64,000 bases of DNA from contig WACJ01000328.1 of the NCBI GenBank assembly GCA_008973525.1, positions 124,001 to 188,000 of the forward strand. Direction: 5' to 3'. A model generated the notes under the pieces. It was given only the letters and a program-made list of their open reading frames with translations, made no database searches and had not been told where the DNA came from. The number at the start of each line of letters is the position of its first letter. Position 1 is the stretch's first letter. This document shows, piece after piece, positions 55,401 to 64,000 of the stretch. Position numbers and translations under genes: made by a program. This DNA is from Stenopsyche tienmushanensis. Lineage: Eukaryota > Arthropoda > Insecta > Trichoptera > Stenopsychidae.

Positions 55401-58400
55401 TTAACTTGATGGTGACTCGAAGTCTATATACCGTCAACGGCTTGGGGAGCAGAGCTCCAGAGTAAGAGATTGAAGATTTGAGAAGAAAGAGAGGACAAAG
55501 ACCAAGGCGGAGGCCCTTTTATACATCATGTTTAAGGAGTAGGAGTGGGAGAAACGGTTTTTTCATAAGATCATAAGATCGTACTAACGCGGGCTGGCAT
55601 GTCGGAAGAGATCTTTCCATCTGTTAGCACTCTATGCAATACATATATTCAGTTAAAAATGGTCTTTGAGGAAAAATTTTCTGTTGGGACGTAAATAATA
55701 CATAAACTTCACCGAATCTGTTTATTTTTTACGCGTATAACAATGTAAACCTAGTTGCCTAATCTTAAAAATTCGAGTGTTAGATCAAAATCAAAAATTA
55801 GAATGGATTTTAAAAAATGTATTGAGGTATACTTTTTATTTTGTTTGATATTCAGATGACTAGTAAATATCGATTCAATGACTCTCAGAAGTCTAGTAGC
55901 GTAATAAATGCATTAATATGCAATGGGAACAGACGAACAGGTACACAGTTTGAGAGTCGTTCGATATGACAAAAACATCATATAAAAGGATTTTAAAAGA
56001 CTTTGACAATATTCTAATTGTGAAATTAATAAAATATATCGGGTTTTGAGTGTTAACTCTTTGCACTCCGTTGTCCCCTCTCAGGGGACATCGTAATTTT
56101 AGCATATCACTCGGGTGTTCTTACTAAGTACCTACCACAATACACCAAATAGTTCAAGATTATACACCAAACATGGATCAATACACTTCAACGTAATGTT
56201 TACTGCGAGTCATTGAAATAGTGGAGAAAGTTTTTTTGAGAGCTGGAAATGTATATTATTGACTTTTACATAATTTACAGCATCTCAAAAGAAAAAAAGA
56301 CTTTAAACTACTTATTATTGCCAATTGTGCGCAAATCAGCTTGCAATACATATTGGGGAGTGCTTCAAAGTTTTTCATACTGTACACAATTATAAGAAAT
56401 AAAATATTGATTTTTTGAAGTCCAATATCATTATAATACCTTACATGGTTTCAAAACTAAACTATATAATATGAGGGTTCGTAAATGCACGTTTCTACGA
56501 CAAAGTGCCGCCGAGTAGCTGGTACGTAACGTCCAGGATGGTTCGGAGTGCAAAGGTTTAAAAAACATTTTCAAATTTGAAGATATCTTAAATCAAGTAG
56601 TAGTTTTACTATAGCTGTATTCTATACATATCGTTTACAATATGGCTTTGAATATCATGAATATGTAAATAACTTAAAGATTCCTTTCTATCATTCATTT
56701 ATTTTTTCTGTATTTATAATCCAGCTATTTGCATTGCTTAATTCATAATAATCATTTGTCCAACAGAAGTATTTACCTTCCCGTTGACCTAGTTATATAT
56801 GAGTTATACAAGTTTTAATGACGAATAAGAACATTATACGTTGTCATGAATGCCTGTTTACTTCATAAGTATATAAATCATGATATAATGATTTTTATCA
56901 CTTGCACTCATTGCTACTTATACAAATCTTAGCTTGCTTGTCACTCGCCATCTCTTACATAGTTGATACTACCCAACGATATGGAGCATGATGAACCTTA
57001 CTGGTTCAGAGCCAGAAAGCTTTAGGATCAGAACAAAGACAAGAAGAACATCAAATAGATGGCATATAAAAACTTCACTTTGCAGCGTTAAAAGCATTGT
57101 CTTTCATTGCGAGGGTCAACCTGAAATAGGAAATCGCTTAGGTAACTTGCATGTGGATGGGGAGACTCCCTCAGTTGGTGTAGGAGCAAATCCGAAATGC
57201 ACTTAAGCGTCACATACTTTTTCACCCTAGCTCAGCAATGCCCTAGAGAGGAAAGGAGGGGCTGGACTCTACATTTCAGAAAGCCCTTTCCAGTAGGATC
57301 AAAAAGATCATCTAGAGTACAAGACAGTCGTGAAAGTGCCCGTCGATATGTTCATTCAGGAGACACACTGGGTGAGCGTTCAAAATGAAACTCAGTGATA
57401 ATGCTACCTTCAATATCGAGCGAATGAGTAGATAAATGTATGATACAGATGAGATGGATGTAACCTCTTCCTGTGAATGGATATTGAAGAGGCCCATAGT
57501 TCTGCAGTGGATTGTTTGTGGCTGCACTATAATGATGATGATTACTTGCACATGATGAATTCATGTAAATTACATATTTTTGAAATTAAACTTCTATAGA
57601 TGTGTTCACGAAAAATAATACTCCAACTAGCAATAGGCCGGAAATAGAATAGTTTCTGCTCTCTCCATTTCCGTCGCATACATTATAGACATGCTAAGCG
57701 CATGGACTGTGCCGCCTGTACTGTGTATTTATACTTAACATAAAGCAAACACTAGACCAGTAGCACGCCTATTATATTATGTATTACACAAACACGGTTT
57801 CTAGCAATTTCCGTTAATAAATGGGGGGAGGGGGAAAAAACATCTAAAATCAGCTTTTCTTAATTTAATTTAAGAAGGTCTTGTGTATATTGTTTTTTTT
57901 TTAAATCAAATAGTTTTCAATATATTTTGTTGTGTGAAAGAACAAAGTCAAATACTGCCACAAGTAATTGAGCTTTGTCCTCTTTAAAATTGTGAAATAT
58001 TTGTATTAAATTATAGCACTGGTGATCAAGCTGATATTAAAGCCAAAAATTATTTCTTTTCAATGTGACATGCAATGTTATAAAATAAAGATAATTTATA
58101 ACAGATCAAAGAGTAATGTAATGAAAGGTCAACACTGATATTATACATCGTCATTGTGTAAGCTGTAAGCGAGTCTCAATAAGAGCTCAATTAATCTATA
58201 GTAAAATATTGCCAAAAGCTTGGATCTTTTATCTTAGCCATTAATTCAGATAAAAAAGCAATAGATAATATTTACCACAAAGCATTACATGTTTATGCTC
58301 ATTCAATTGAGTATTATTGTAGAAGATTAAAGTTCAATAGGCATTATGATGGTAAAAAAAGCACTAAACTTTATCATCAACAGAAAAAAAAATTGAATAA

Positions 58401-59408
58401 ATAAATACATAAAAAACTCAATTGACGAATTTCTGTAAATCAAAAAAATATTGACGATGACCGTGCGCTAGTTACTGATGGTCAGTAACAAAATTAACTA
58501 GCAATAGTCGGCCAGCTGCGACTAGCAATATTCCTAGTATGCCGCACTTACGTGTACACACTGATCAATATGGAGCCTCTTAATCAAACATGAGAACATG
58601 ACATAATTCATAAAATATTAGCGTAATGAAACCTGTTAATAATCGATAATGCAATCAAGTCTATGATTTAAATGAACATCAACAAATTATTATTTATAAG
58701 CATATATATTTAATGGAATTTGAAGTAAAATTGAACCAATCTATAGAATTCAATAATGTATTTAAGAGAGATAAGTGCACAGTGACAAATTATGGCTGAG
58801 AGTAAAATAAATATTGACGATTTCTCATATTTACAGAAGTTATGATTATTTAATATGATAATTTGAAGGATTTTCTATTTACTGTTCGATTACAAAAAAA
58901 ATGTACAATTATATGATTTCATTTCATATCAGCTGTAAATCTATCAAAATGAAAATAGACTCATTAGTGAGATCAAAGTTTCGAGCAAAGATTGATTAAC
59001 TATTTTCAATAAAATTCCCATCTTGATGCGATGATTTGACATAATAATTAGGTTTCGGTCGATAAATGATAAATTGTTTGATTTTGACATATCCACATTA
59101 AAAATAAAAACTTTGATTCAAGGATATATACAGAAATTAAAATGAAGATTGCCAGCTGTCGCGCACCAGTTTTTGAAGCGCAGCTGAAGGAGCTCAGGGA
59201 CGAGGAATAATATTGCGCGTTTGGGGTGGGTTGCGGGGTAAAAAATGTGATAATAATGGGGTGTGACAATAACCTCGAAGAGCTTGAGAAGAAGGTGCAC
59301 ATAGAGACGGCGCACGCCGAGCGAGCGGCCCAGAGAAGCGAGGGCCACCACGCAGAGTACCAGCAGCAAGAAAGGTGCGCACAACAGCGACACCCAGGCC
59401 GACATCAT
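43467..59408 (-). CDS. Gpat4: Glycerol-3-phosphate acyltransferase 3/4-type (GPAT4 orthologue) with alternative catalytic exons
   Basis: The enzyme acylates glycerol-3-phosphate at the ER and lipid-droplet membrane, the first step of phospholipid and triacylglycerol synthesis. Minus-strand exons: 59408-59274, 53466-53379, 51410-51277, 50937-50786, 50102-49997, then either 49316-49083 or 47753-47523, then 44248-44133, 44058-43918, 43845-43636, 43554-43467. All phases agree; the product is 467 or 466 aa (human GPAT3/4: about 434/456). The N-terminal hydrophobic segment is LLCAPFLLLVLCVVALASLG; further membrane segments span the WRLTVIWVMGFFVRYFFLLP region. Catalytic blocks: NHTSPID (H-x4-D), WFERSE, FPEGTCINNTS, IYPVAIK. 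No stop or frameshift was found. The large size comes from a 5.8 kb first intron and other introns rich in transposons. Confidence 0.93.
45009..45349. mobile_element. TTAA-flanked MITE (family P2) with internal palindrome
   Basis: It begins TTAACACTATGCCGTCCGAC and ends, on the complement, TTAACACTTTGCCGTTCACA. Internally, GGGAAACCAGTTTAG (45146-45160) has an exact reverse complement at 45261-45275. The TTAA termini point to piggyBac-type mobility. It lies in the GPAT intron between exon A and the next coding exon. Confidence 0.78.
46423..46818. mobile_element. Fold-back element (about 396 bp, nearly all inverted repeat)
   Basis: The ends are GGGTTACCATA and its complement TATGGTAACCC. The inner arms, from GAGCTGGCAGC (about 46539) to CTATCATTATGA (about 46625), are matched by the complementary arm to about 46755 at roughly 90% identity. 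The short loop lies around 46626-46666. It is non-coding and lies in a GPAT intron. Confidence 0.82.
47026..47115. mobile_element. Tiny TTAA-flanked palindromic MITE (family P3)
   Basis: 90 bp including TTAA at both ends. The arms TTAACGTGTTGACGGACA and the complement of TGTCTGTCAATGCGTTAA are near-complementary and continue inward (CAAGTCTGCA / TGCAGACGTG), so nearly the whole element can fold into one hairpin around AAAAAAATGACA. Confidence 0.78.
47523..47753 (-). other. Alternative GPAT exon A (77 codons, catalytic block I)
   Basis: Phase 0 at both ends. It opens VASLTSCTALVGCLPQG and contains GICVANHTSPIDALM, ending CDNCYSL, with acceptor TGTGCAG and donor GTCTGT. It is clearly more GC-rich than exon B and than the flanking introns. 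It encodes the same segment of the protein as exon B. Confidence 0.8.
49083..49316 (-). other. Alternative GPAT exon B (78 codons, catalytic block I)
   Basis: Phase 0 at both ends. It opens ILWMIVTFALVGKL and contains GFCVANHTSPIDIII, ending TETCFSL, with acceptor CCTAG and donor GTAGTG. It supplies the H-x4-D catalytic motif. Including both this and exon A would duplicate that motif, so one or the other is expected. Confidence 0.8.
51440..51835 (+). mobile_element. Helitron-like element H3, with 3' terminus
   Basis: It shares ATGCGCTGCCATAC, CGATAAAACTTTGCCAACTT, TATTGTTTGCACTTTCTCAA and GATCTTATATATAAAAATCA with H4, and ends GTAACGCGCCGGGTACTAGC then TAAT, close to the CTAGT-type Helitron 3' end. 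It lies just upstream of GPAT exon 3 on the gene's antisense side. Confidence 0.65.
52103..52238. mobile_element. pogo/Tigger-type MITE with TA target duplication
   Basis: The element 52105-52236 (132 bp) has termini CAGTCGACCCT and its exact complement AGGGTCGACTG, flanked by TA. This is a classic small pogo-type MITE. Confidence 0.82.
52828..53141. mobile_element. TTAA-flanked MITE (family P4) with 44 bp tandem repeats
   Basis: TTAACACATTGCCGCCGGGG and the complement TTAACACATTGACGCCGGGG match at 19 of 20 positions. From about 53025 to 53130 a 44 bp unit containing CGCGTCCCCCGCTCCAATAC recurs about 2.5 times next to the right end, perhaps a subterminal binding array. It lies in a GPAT intron. 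Confidence 0.85.
53645..53724. repeat. Tandem duplication, 2 copies of 40 bp
   Basis: The unit begins TTGTAATAATATAGTAGATA and ends in CTTTGACAAAAAA. The two copies appear essentially identical, suggesting a recent duplication. Confidence 0.85.
54675..55225 (+). mobile_element. Helitron-like element H4 with 3' terminus CTAGT
   Basis: It begins near TCTAATATATAAAAATGAAT, a start common in insect non-autonomous Helitrons, and ends GGCAACGCGCTGGGTAACGG then CTAGT. There are no inverted repeats and no target duplication, as expected for rolling-circle elements. It is interrupted by a 202 bp hAT-like insertion at 54882-55083. Confidence 0.72.
54874..55091 (-). mobile_element. hAT-like insertion inside Helitron H4
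   Basis: An 8 bp repeat GGTATAGT flanks 54882-55083, and the intact Helitron copy H3 has a single GGTATAGT there. The right end, read on the complement, is CAGTGGCGTAGCTACCAAGG, a very common hAT terminus. The left end has decayed and lacks the CAG start. Confidence 0.75.
56053..56561. mobile_element. TTAA-flanked element (family P5)
   Basis: TTAACTCTTTGCACTCCG at the left and, on the complement, TTAAACCTTTGCACTCCG at the right: a 12 bp identical core at the same distance from TTAA. The 0.5 kb interior is non-coding. It lies in GPAT intron 1. Confidence 0.72.
57235..57560 (+). repeat. Dispersed repeat R1, copy 1
   Basis: Inverted copy of 61195-61545. Shared strings include CTACCTTCAATATCGAGCGA, GATACAGATGAGATGGATGT, GAATGGATATTGAAGAGGCC and GTTTGTGGCTGCACTATAAT. 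Estimated identity is near 80-85%. Family unknown; it may be part of a retroelement. A short open stretch in it is not gene-like. Confidence 0.7.
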
Positions 59409-60082
59409 GCCGCTTCAAACTCCACCAGTCCACTGACAGAGGCGAACTCACCGCCACCGCATCATGCCATCCGCGATCCGCGATCGCACCAACACACAAC
59501 GAAGTTTTTTAATTTCCCCACTCATAACAACACCCTTAATAACCATAAACGATCGATTGCGAAATTAACTAATAAATATTAATATCGTAAATTTACCACG
59601 TAAAATTAATAAAAAATAAATGTAAAACACGAATAACGATTAAAACTAAATTTTTATTTAGTACTTCTGCATAAATATTCTTTTCGATAACATTAGGATT
59701 GCAATCATAAAATTATACAAAATGAATTTATATAATAAAATAATATTAACAAATCGTCAAATTATCATATTGTTAACTTAGAATATAGTTTCTGAGAATA
59801 AATCGTTAGAATATGGTTAACATTTGATTTATTTCATAATCAGCCTATCGATTTAAATAAATCTTTAATAATTTATTCATTATGTAAATAATTATAATAC
59901 ATAAATATTTAATGAGCAATTCTTTAATGAGCCTTCAAATTTAGCCAACAGATTCTTTTATCGTCGATGATCTTAAAAGTCGGTTACGGGAATGTAAATA
60001 AACAGTCTGGCAACATTGTATGAACGGTCCGCTGTTCCCTGATACCCGTTAAATTTAGCTGTTTAGTTTTTGCTTTGTCAAA
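59409..60082. promoter_or_regulatory. Shared upstream region of divergent GPAT and CENP-N-like genes
   Basis: 674 bp separate the two ATGs. The GPAT side is clearly GC- and CpG-richer (to about 59500) than the rest, consistent with a promoter-proximal 5' UTR. No specific element is assigned. Confidence 0.45.
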
Positions 60083-62246
60083 ATGGATAAAGGTGAGTTT
60101 ACCCACACCTTTAAAAACTCATACTATTTTGACGCAAAGAAAACGTATTCATATTCATTAATGATTCGGATCGATTTTACTGTCATAATTTAAATAATGT
60201 TTTTAAAAATGCATTGAAACCATACAAGGATCGGCTAGCTTAGTCTACAAAAATAAAACAATTTTATCAGCAATTTGTCATAAATATGGTTATAGTAGTG
60301 TTTTAAAATCTTATTGTTTTTTTTTACAGACATTCATAATGAGCTCCAAGCAATACTTTCAAAGTTTAAACTGCAAGATATTAAACAGCATGCGATGACA
60401 GATTTCCCCGAAGGAAGTTGGGCCGGTATCTGTTATCTCGTGGAACGATCCCGTCAGGAACTCAGTTCTAAAACAGCTGCGAGTGCTATTGTATATTTTA
60501 CAAAACGAATAAATTTAGATTATGAGGATTTAGAAGATAGAATCAAAACATTAAAATTAAGAGGTATGCAAATATCTATATTTGCTGTATAAATGATATT
60601 TTTTCTCGATTGCTAATCAAATTAATATCGCAGCGATAGGTCTTTCAACGGTCAAAACATGGTTTGCTTACGAGATGATAGACAAAATTCCTGACCATGA
60701 AGTTGTTCCGTTTCAACAGATAGCCAGTTGTATTGGACGCAGTCTGAATACAAAAGTACTTGCAGTTAATGCAGCTCACAATTATGGCTCAATGCTATTC
60801 TCTATAATGCAAGGACGTCGGTCAACAGTCGTCTGTTTGGCTGAGAATTGTTTGTTTGTCACCCCCCGTACTCAAAACATTCAGCTGTTAGAAACCATTG
60901 CTAAAGGTAATATTATTTAATATTTTCTGTATTACTAGTGATTTTATTGTTAATTCTACCTACAACAAACTGGCTTGTGAACCTCATGAATTCAAATTCC
61001 TCGATTTTTTTATCTGCTATATTATTATAAAATATGATAATATGGACGAGGGAGTTGGATGCACAATGAATTTATAATTTGTGATCCATTTATAAATACG
61101 TGTGAAGTGTTGACTACAATAACAAATTAGATTAATCAAGCACAATAATTAACCCATTGATGAGTATTGAGAGAAAAGTGGATGTGTGTGAATGATAAGC
61201 GGTGCACATACGAATATAGTCATCATCATCATAGTGCAGCCACAAACAGTCCATTGTAGAACTATGGGCCTCTTCAATATCCATTCACAAGAAAAGATTA
61301 CATCCATCTCGTCTGTATCATACATTCACCTCTTCATTCGCTCGATATTGAAGGTAGCATAACCTTCGAGTTTCATTTAGAACGCTCATCCAGCGGGTCT
61401 TCTGTATTGACGAATGCTTTCGCAACCGTCTTAATTGAGAGTATGGGAGGTTGTAAAGGCCGAGTCGTTTTCTTCAGGAGACAGTGGAAAACTACTCTAG
61501 GCGACCTTTTTGATTCTACTGGAAAGGGTTTTCTGGAATGCGCATAACATGCCTGAAGTACTCGTTTTAACTACTTTTGTTTATTGTTTTTGACAAGTAC
61601 TTCAGTTGAAATTAAATTTAGTTACAGAATTATATTTGAATACTATAGAAACAAGTTTACAATTGTATTTTCATTCACCTAGAGCAGCCGTTCTTAAACT
61701 GGGATCTGCGAAGCGATTACTGGGGGTCCACAAAAATATAAAAAAACATCTATACTTGAACAAAATATTTTCATGACAATATTTATATTAAATCCATTTT
61801 TTTTTTCAGTTGTTGGGTGGAAATCAATTAAGGATTGTAAATTGTCAGGACGACATATTCCGTCTCTTTTAAAAATGCTTTACAAAAAACGCGGTGGTAC
61901 TTTGCAATTAGATGGAGTCCTTTCAGAACCAGAATATAAACCAAAAGTACGCCGAACTGAATACGGTCTAGATTTTACAACCGAAGAGCCCATGAGGAAT
62001 TATCTTCATAAACGAATGGGCGATGAAGAAAATGCTCCATGCATACAACAATTGACCTTACGCACCAAAGCCAAATACCAAGAAGATCGTTTAATTTATT
62101 CTACTGCCGTATTATCAAGTTCAAATGTTGAAAATTCCCTAAGAGATATGGCCGTTAATAATACTATAACACATAATTCTTTATTTTTTTCTATGATAAC
62201 AGACTATTGCAAAACAGATATGAAAGTTAATGTTAAGTTGGAATGA
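60083..62246 (+). CDS. CENP-N-like inner-kinetochore protein
   Basis: Four coding exons: 60083-60092 (10 nt), 60330-60563, 60634-60906, 61810-62246, encoding 317 aa (human CENP-N: 339 aa). CENP-N, with CENP-L, is part of the constitutive centromere-associated network. Similarity was judged by eye: an all-helical N-terminal half (HNELQAILSKFKLQDIK, ASAIVYFTKRINL) like the CENP-N pyrin-like domain. It is followed by the block STVVCLAENCLFVTPRTQN, LLETIAK and LSGRHIPSLLKMLYKK, which parallels the CENP-N segment where a beta strand and aromatic/Phe-rich turn precede a helix ending in a basic stretch. A basic C-terminal region (KVRRTEYGLDF) follows. There is no signal peptide or membrane segment. 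If the CENP-N call is wrong, it is a conserved single-copy gene of unknown role. Confidence 0.6.
61195..61545 (-). repeat. Dispersed repeat R1, copy 2, inside CENP-N-like intron 3
   Basis: Inverted counterpart of 57235-57560 (for example GTGCAGCCACAAACAGTCCA and GGGCCTCTTCAATATCCATT). The pair flanks the divergent GPAT/CENP-N-like promoters at a distance of about 3.6 kb. Confidence 0.7.
61684..61760 (-). repeat. Fragment of a hAT-type MITE
   Basis: CAGCCGTTCTTAAACTGGGA, with GATCTGCGAAGCG and GGGGGTCCAC, resembles the right end of the MITE at 35199-35497 read on the complement. Only about 75 bp remain, close to the acceptor of the last exon. Confidence 0.5.
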
Positions 62247-62510
62247 AGCAAATGTGTTATTTGCATGTAAAATGATACAAGGATCCATTTTTAAACATTT
62301 GGATTGAGCTGTTGTGAATATTTTTCAGTAATATGATTCTCTAAACATTTTATTGAAAGAAAAAAAAATAGGCTCATGGGATGAGTACTGAGAATTGGGT
62401 ATTCGAGTAATATTGAAAATTAATGTTATAATATATGTATAAAATTGAATTTCCTTGTTTTGGATATGACTTTGCCATTAGTTAGTTTATTTTAAATCTA
62501 TCATTATTTA

Positions 62511-62660
62511 GGAGACGTTTCTACCTTGTTGGGCCTAAAAGAGATCGATTTTTTTATATTTAATCGACTTGAAATTTACTGAATGTATTCTTATTGGTTC
62601 TTTCTGATACACGAAGAAGAAAAAAAGATTTTTTTAAAACCAACAAGGTAGAAACGTCCC
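62511..62660. mobile_element. MITE, family M1, short copy
   Basis: GGAGACGTTTCTACCTTGTTG at the left and CAACAAGGTAGAAACGTCCC at the right (complementary over about 18 bp). The 150 bp copy keeps only about a quarter of the length of the 16616-17213 copy. It is flanked by TTTA on the left and TTAA on the right. Confidence 0.75.
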
Positions 62661-64000
62661 TTAATAGTTTAAACAATGAAATAATTCTGCATCAATTACT
62701 TTGAAGAAATGATAAATTGTTCGCCGCTTTTATGTGTTGATTTAGAAATATTTTTCATGTTTGAATCTATACAACATTTTTAAAGAAAAATTTGGTGCGT
62801 TTTATTTATTTTTAATCCTACAATCCAACTTCATAAATTAAATTAACAGATTTCAGGGTGGAAAAATAGAATACATAGTCTTTGTTCATTTTTAACAATA
62901 TATTTACCCATTTCTTTACATTTTTATATACATATAACTCTTCCATCGGATGATCTATTCACGTGGAAAAAAAGATTTTTTATGACTACTCCAATAAAAT
63001 TTATGTAATACAATGCAAATGTTATTGGATTAATTTAATTTGAATACTATACAAAACAAAAATATGCAATTTTAATGTAATTTAGCCAATATATTAAAGC
63101 ATTTTAAGTAAAAAACTAAGAATTTATAAAATAATAAAAATTGATAAATGTCTTTTTTGCACTCATCAAAATAAATATTTTTCTTCGAGTGGAGACCTTT
63201 TTATTATCTCCTATATTGACTTCTTAAATAATACTTTACATTTTTAGTGTAAAAAATTATCTGCTTACATATTTGACCTCGTATCATAAGAATTAAATTC
63301 TACCACAAAATCACATTAGTATTTATTTATCTAAATCCTAAATCTTAGCATAAAATTTCAAATTTAACAGATTTTATGGTTAGGAATAATAAATTGATTG
63401 CTTCCTACTTAATAGAAGTAATTAACTTTTCGAATAAGTAATGTATTTATAGACAGTAAGAATGATCTAATTTAATTTGATTAGAAAAAGTGCCGAACAA
63501 TCGTGTTGATCTTTCACAGGGTTGAAGCTTTTTTGTGGATATGCACAACCCACGTGATTATTTGGGTTCTCATTCGTTTGCATGTCTTATATAAATATAA
63601 ACATTCCATATTATAAAAATACATTATCTGCGGGTTCTAATTTAACAAATAGATAAATTTATGGATTTTGTACATACACTTCATATTATATACGAAGGGG
63701 GTGAAAACACAGACTAGACAGTCGATAACATTTAAACTGATAATTGATCATAAGACATTAGAGAAAAGAGACTTAACATTTAGATTGTGTGAAATGAAAA
63801 TAATTATAAATCGATACAAACAATATTATTACAGAATGAGCAATTTTTATATATGTTTCAAAAAAGGAGTATTCATCGACTATGTCATTTTTATCTTTCT
63901 TAATTATTAAAGGATAACTTATACACCAAGGCTTTAATCTAAAATATTCCTATCTTATAAAAACAAAGAACGAAAGCATTGTAACAAATCTATCATATAA
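62661..64000. other. Distal intergenic sequence, nothing recognised
   Basis: AT-rich. An 80-codon open stretch (63668-63910) is of lysine/isoleucine/tyrosine-rich composition typical of random AT-rich sequence, and I do not call it a gene. Confidence 0.35.

Noticed and set aside
57312..57564. Two overlapping minus-strand open frames of 70-79 codons
   Set aside because: They fall in dispersed repeat R1. The other copy (61195-61545) does not preserve the frame, so they are not host genes.
59226..59582. 118-codon plus-strand open frame
   Set aside because: It lies antisense to GPAT exon 1 and its upstream GC-rich sequence. Composition is explained by that.
63668..63910. 80-codon open frame near the right end
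   Set aside because: Amino-acid composition follows AT-rich random sequence, and there are no splice signals, neighbours or recognised motifs.

Overview
The window is eukaryotic and looks like an insect nuclear genome. It is strongly AT-rich, its genes are split by GT-AG introns, polyadenylation signals follow the stops, and a dense population of DNA transposons and Helitron-like pieces fills introns and intergenic space. The gene set (a tandem of membrane UDP-glycosyltransferases, COG7, AFG3L2, GPAT3/4, a CENP-N-like protein, a tektin) is metazoan. A holometabolous insect is most likely. Lepidoptera is attractive because that lineage is reported to keep inner-kinetochore (CCAN) proteins such as CENP-N, but the order cannot be fixed from this sequence. 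I see no bacterial operon, plasmid, phage or CRISPR feature.

Layout: 1-565 holds the 5' end of a tektin gene (minus), head-to-head with COG7 (plus, 1183-4709, 15 exons, about 673 aa). Three UGT genes follow in the same orientation (6090-8280, 14948-18938, 22585-24947). Each has eight coding exons with near-identical exon lengths and phases, so they are tandem duplicates. The 6 kb between UGT 1 and 2 is a repeat nest: arms of a long-terminal-inverted-repeat element, a mariner fragment, and a decayed piggyBac transposon (11320-13895) inserted at TTAA. AFG3L2, a mitochondrial m-AAA protease (minus, 26785-32833, 13 exons, about 789 aa), follows; its introns contain mariner and jerky/Tigger-type relics. 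Divergent from it is a three-finger C2H2 protein gene (plus, 34078-37289) whose two introns consist largely of transposon sequence. 37290-43466 is intergenic with only transposon fragments. A GPAT3/4-type glycerol-3-phosphate acyltransferase gene (minus) spans 43467-59408 and carries two alternative versions of the catalytic exon. Head-to-head with it is a four-exon CENP-N-like gene (plus, 60083-62246). The remainder to 64000 has a MITE and no recognised gene.

The genes do not form one pathway. The UGTs act in the ER on lipophilic substrates, GPAT makes lysophosphatidic acid in the ER, COG7 tethers vesicles at the Golgi, AFG3L2 performs inner-membrane proteolysis in mitochondria, and the CENP-N-like protein would be nuclear. 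Three of the single-copy genes sit in divergent pairs with short shared upstream regions (tektin/COG7, AFG3L2/zinc finger, GPAT/CENP-N-like).

The most interesting points are the candidate mutually exclusive catalytic exons of the GPAT gene, the CENP-N-like kinetochore gene, an unusual concentration of TTAA-flanked piggyBac-like elements belonging to several unrelated terminal-repeat families, and several datable nested insertions with intact target-site duplications. All exon models were joined by hand from splice signals, reading phase and protein similarity recalled from knowledge; no alignment or database search was run.
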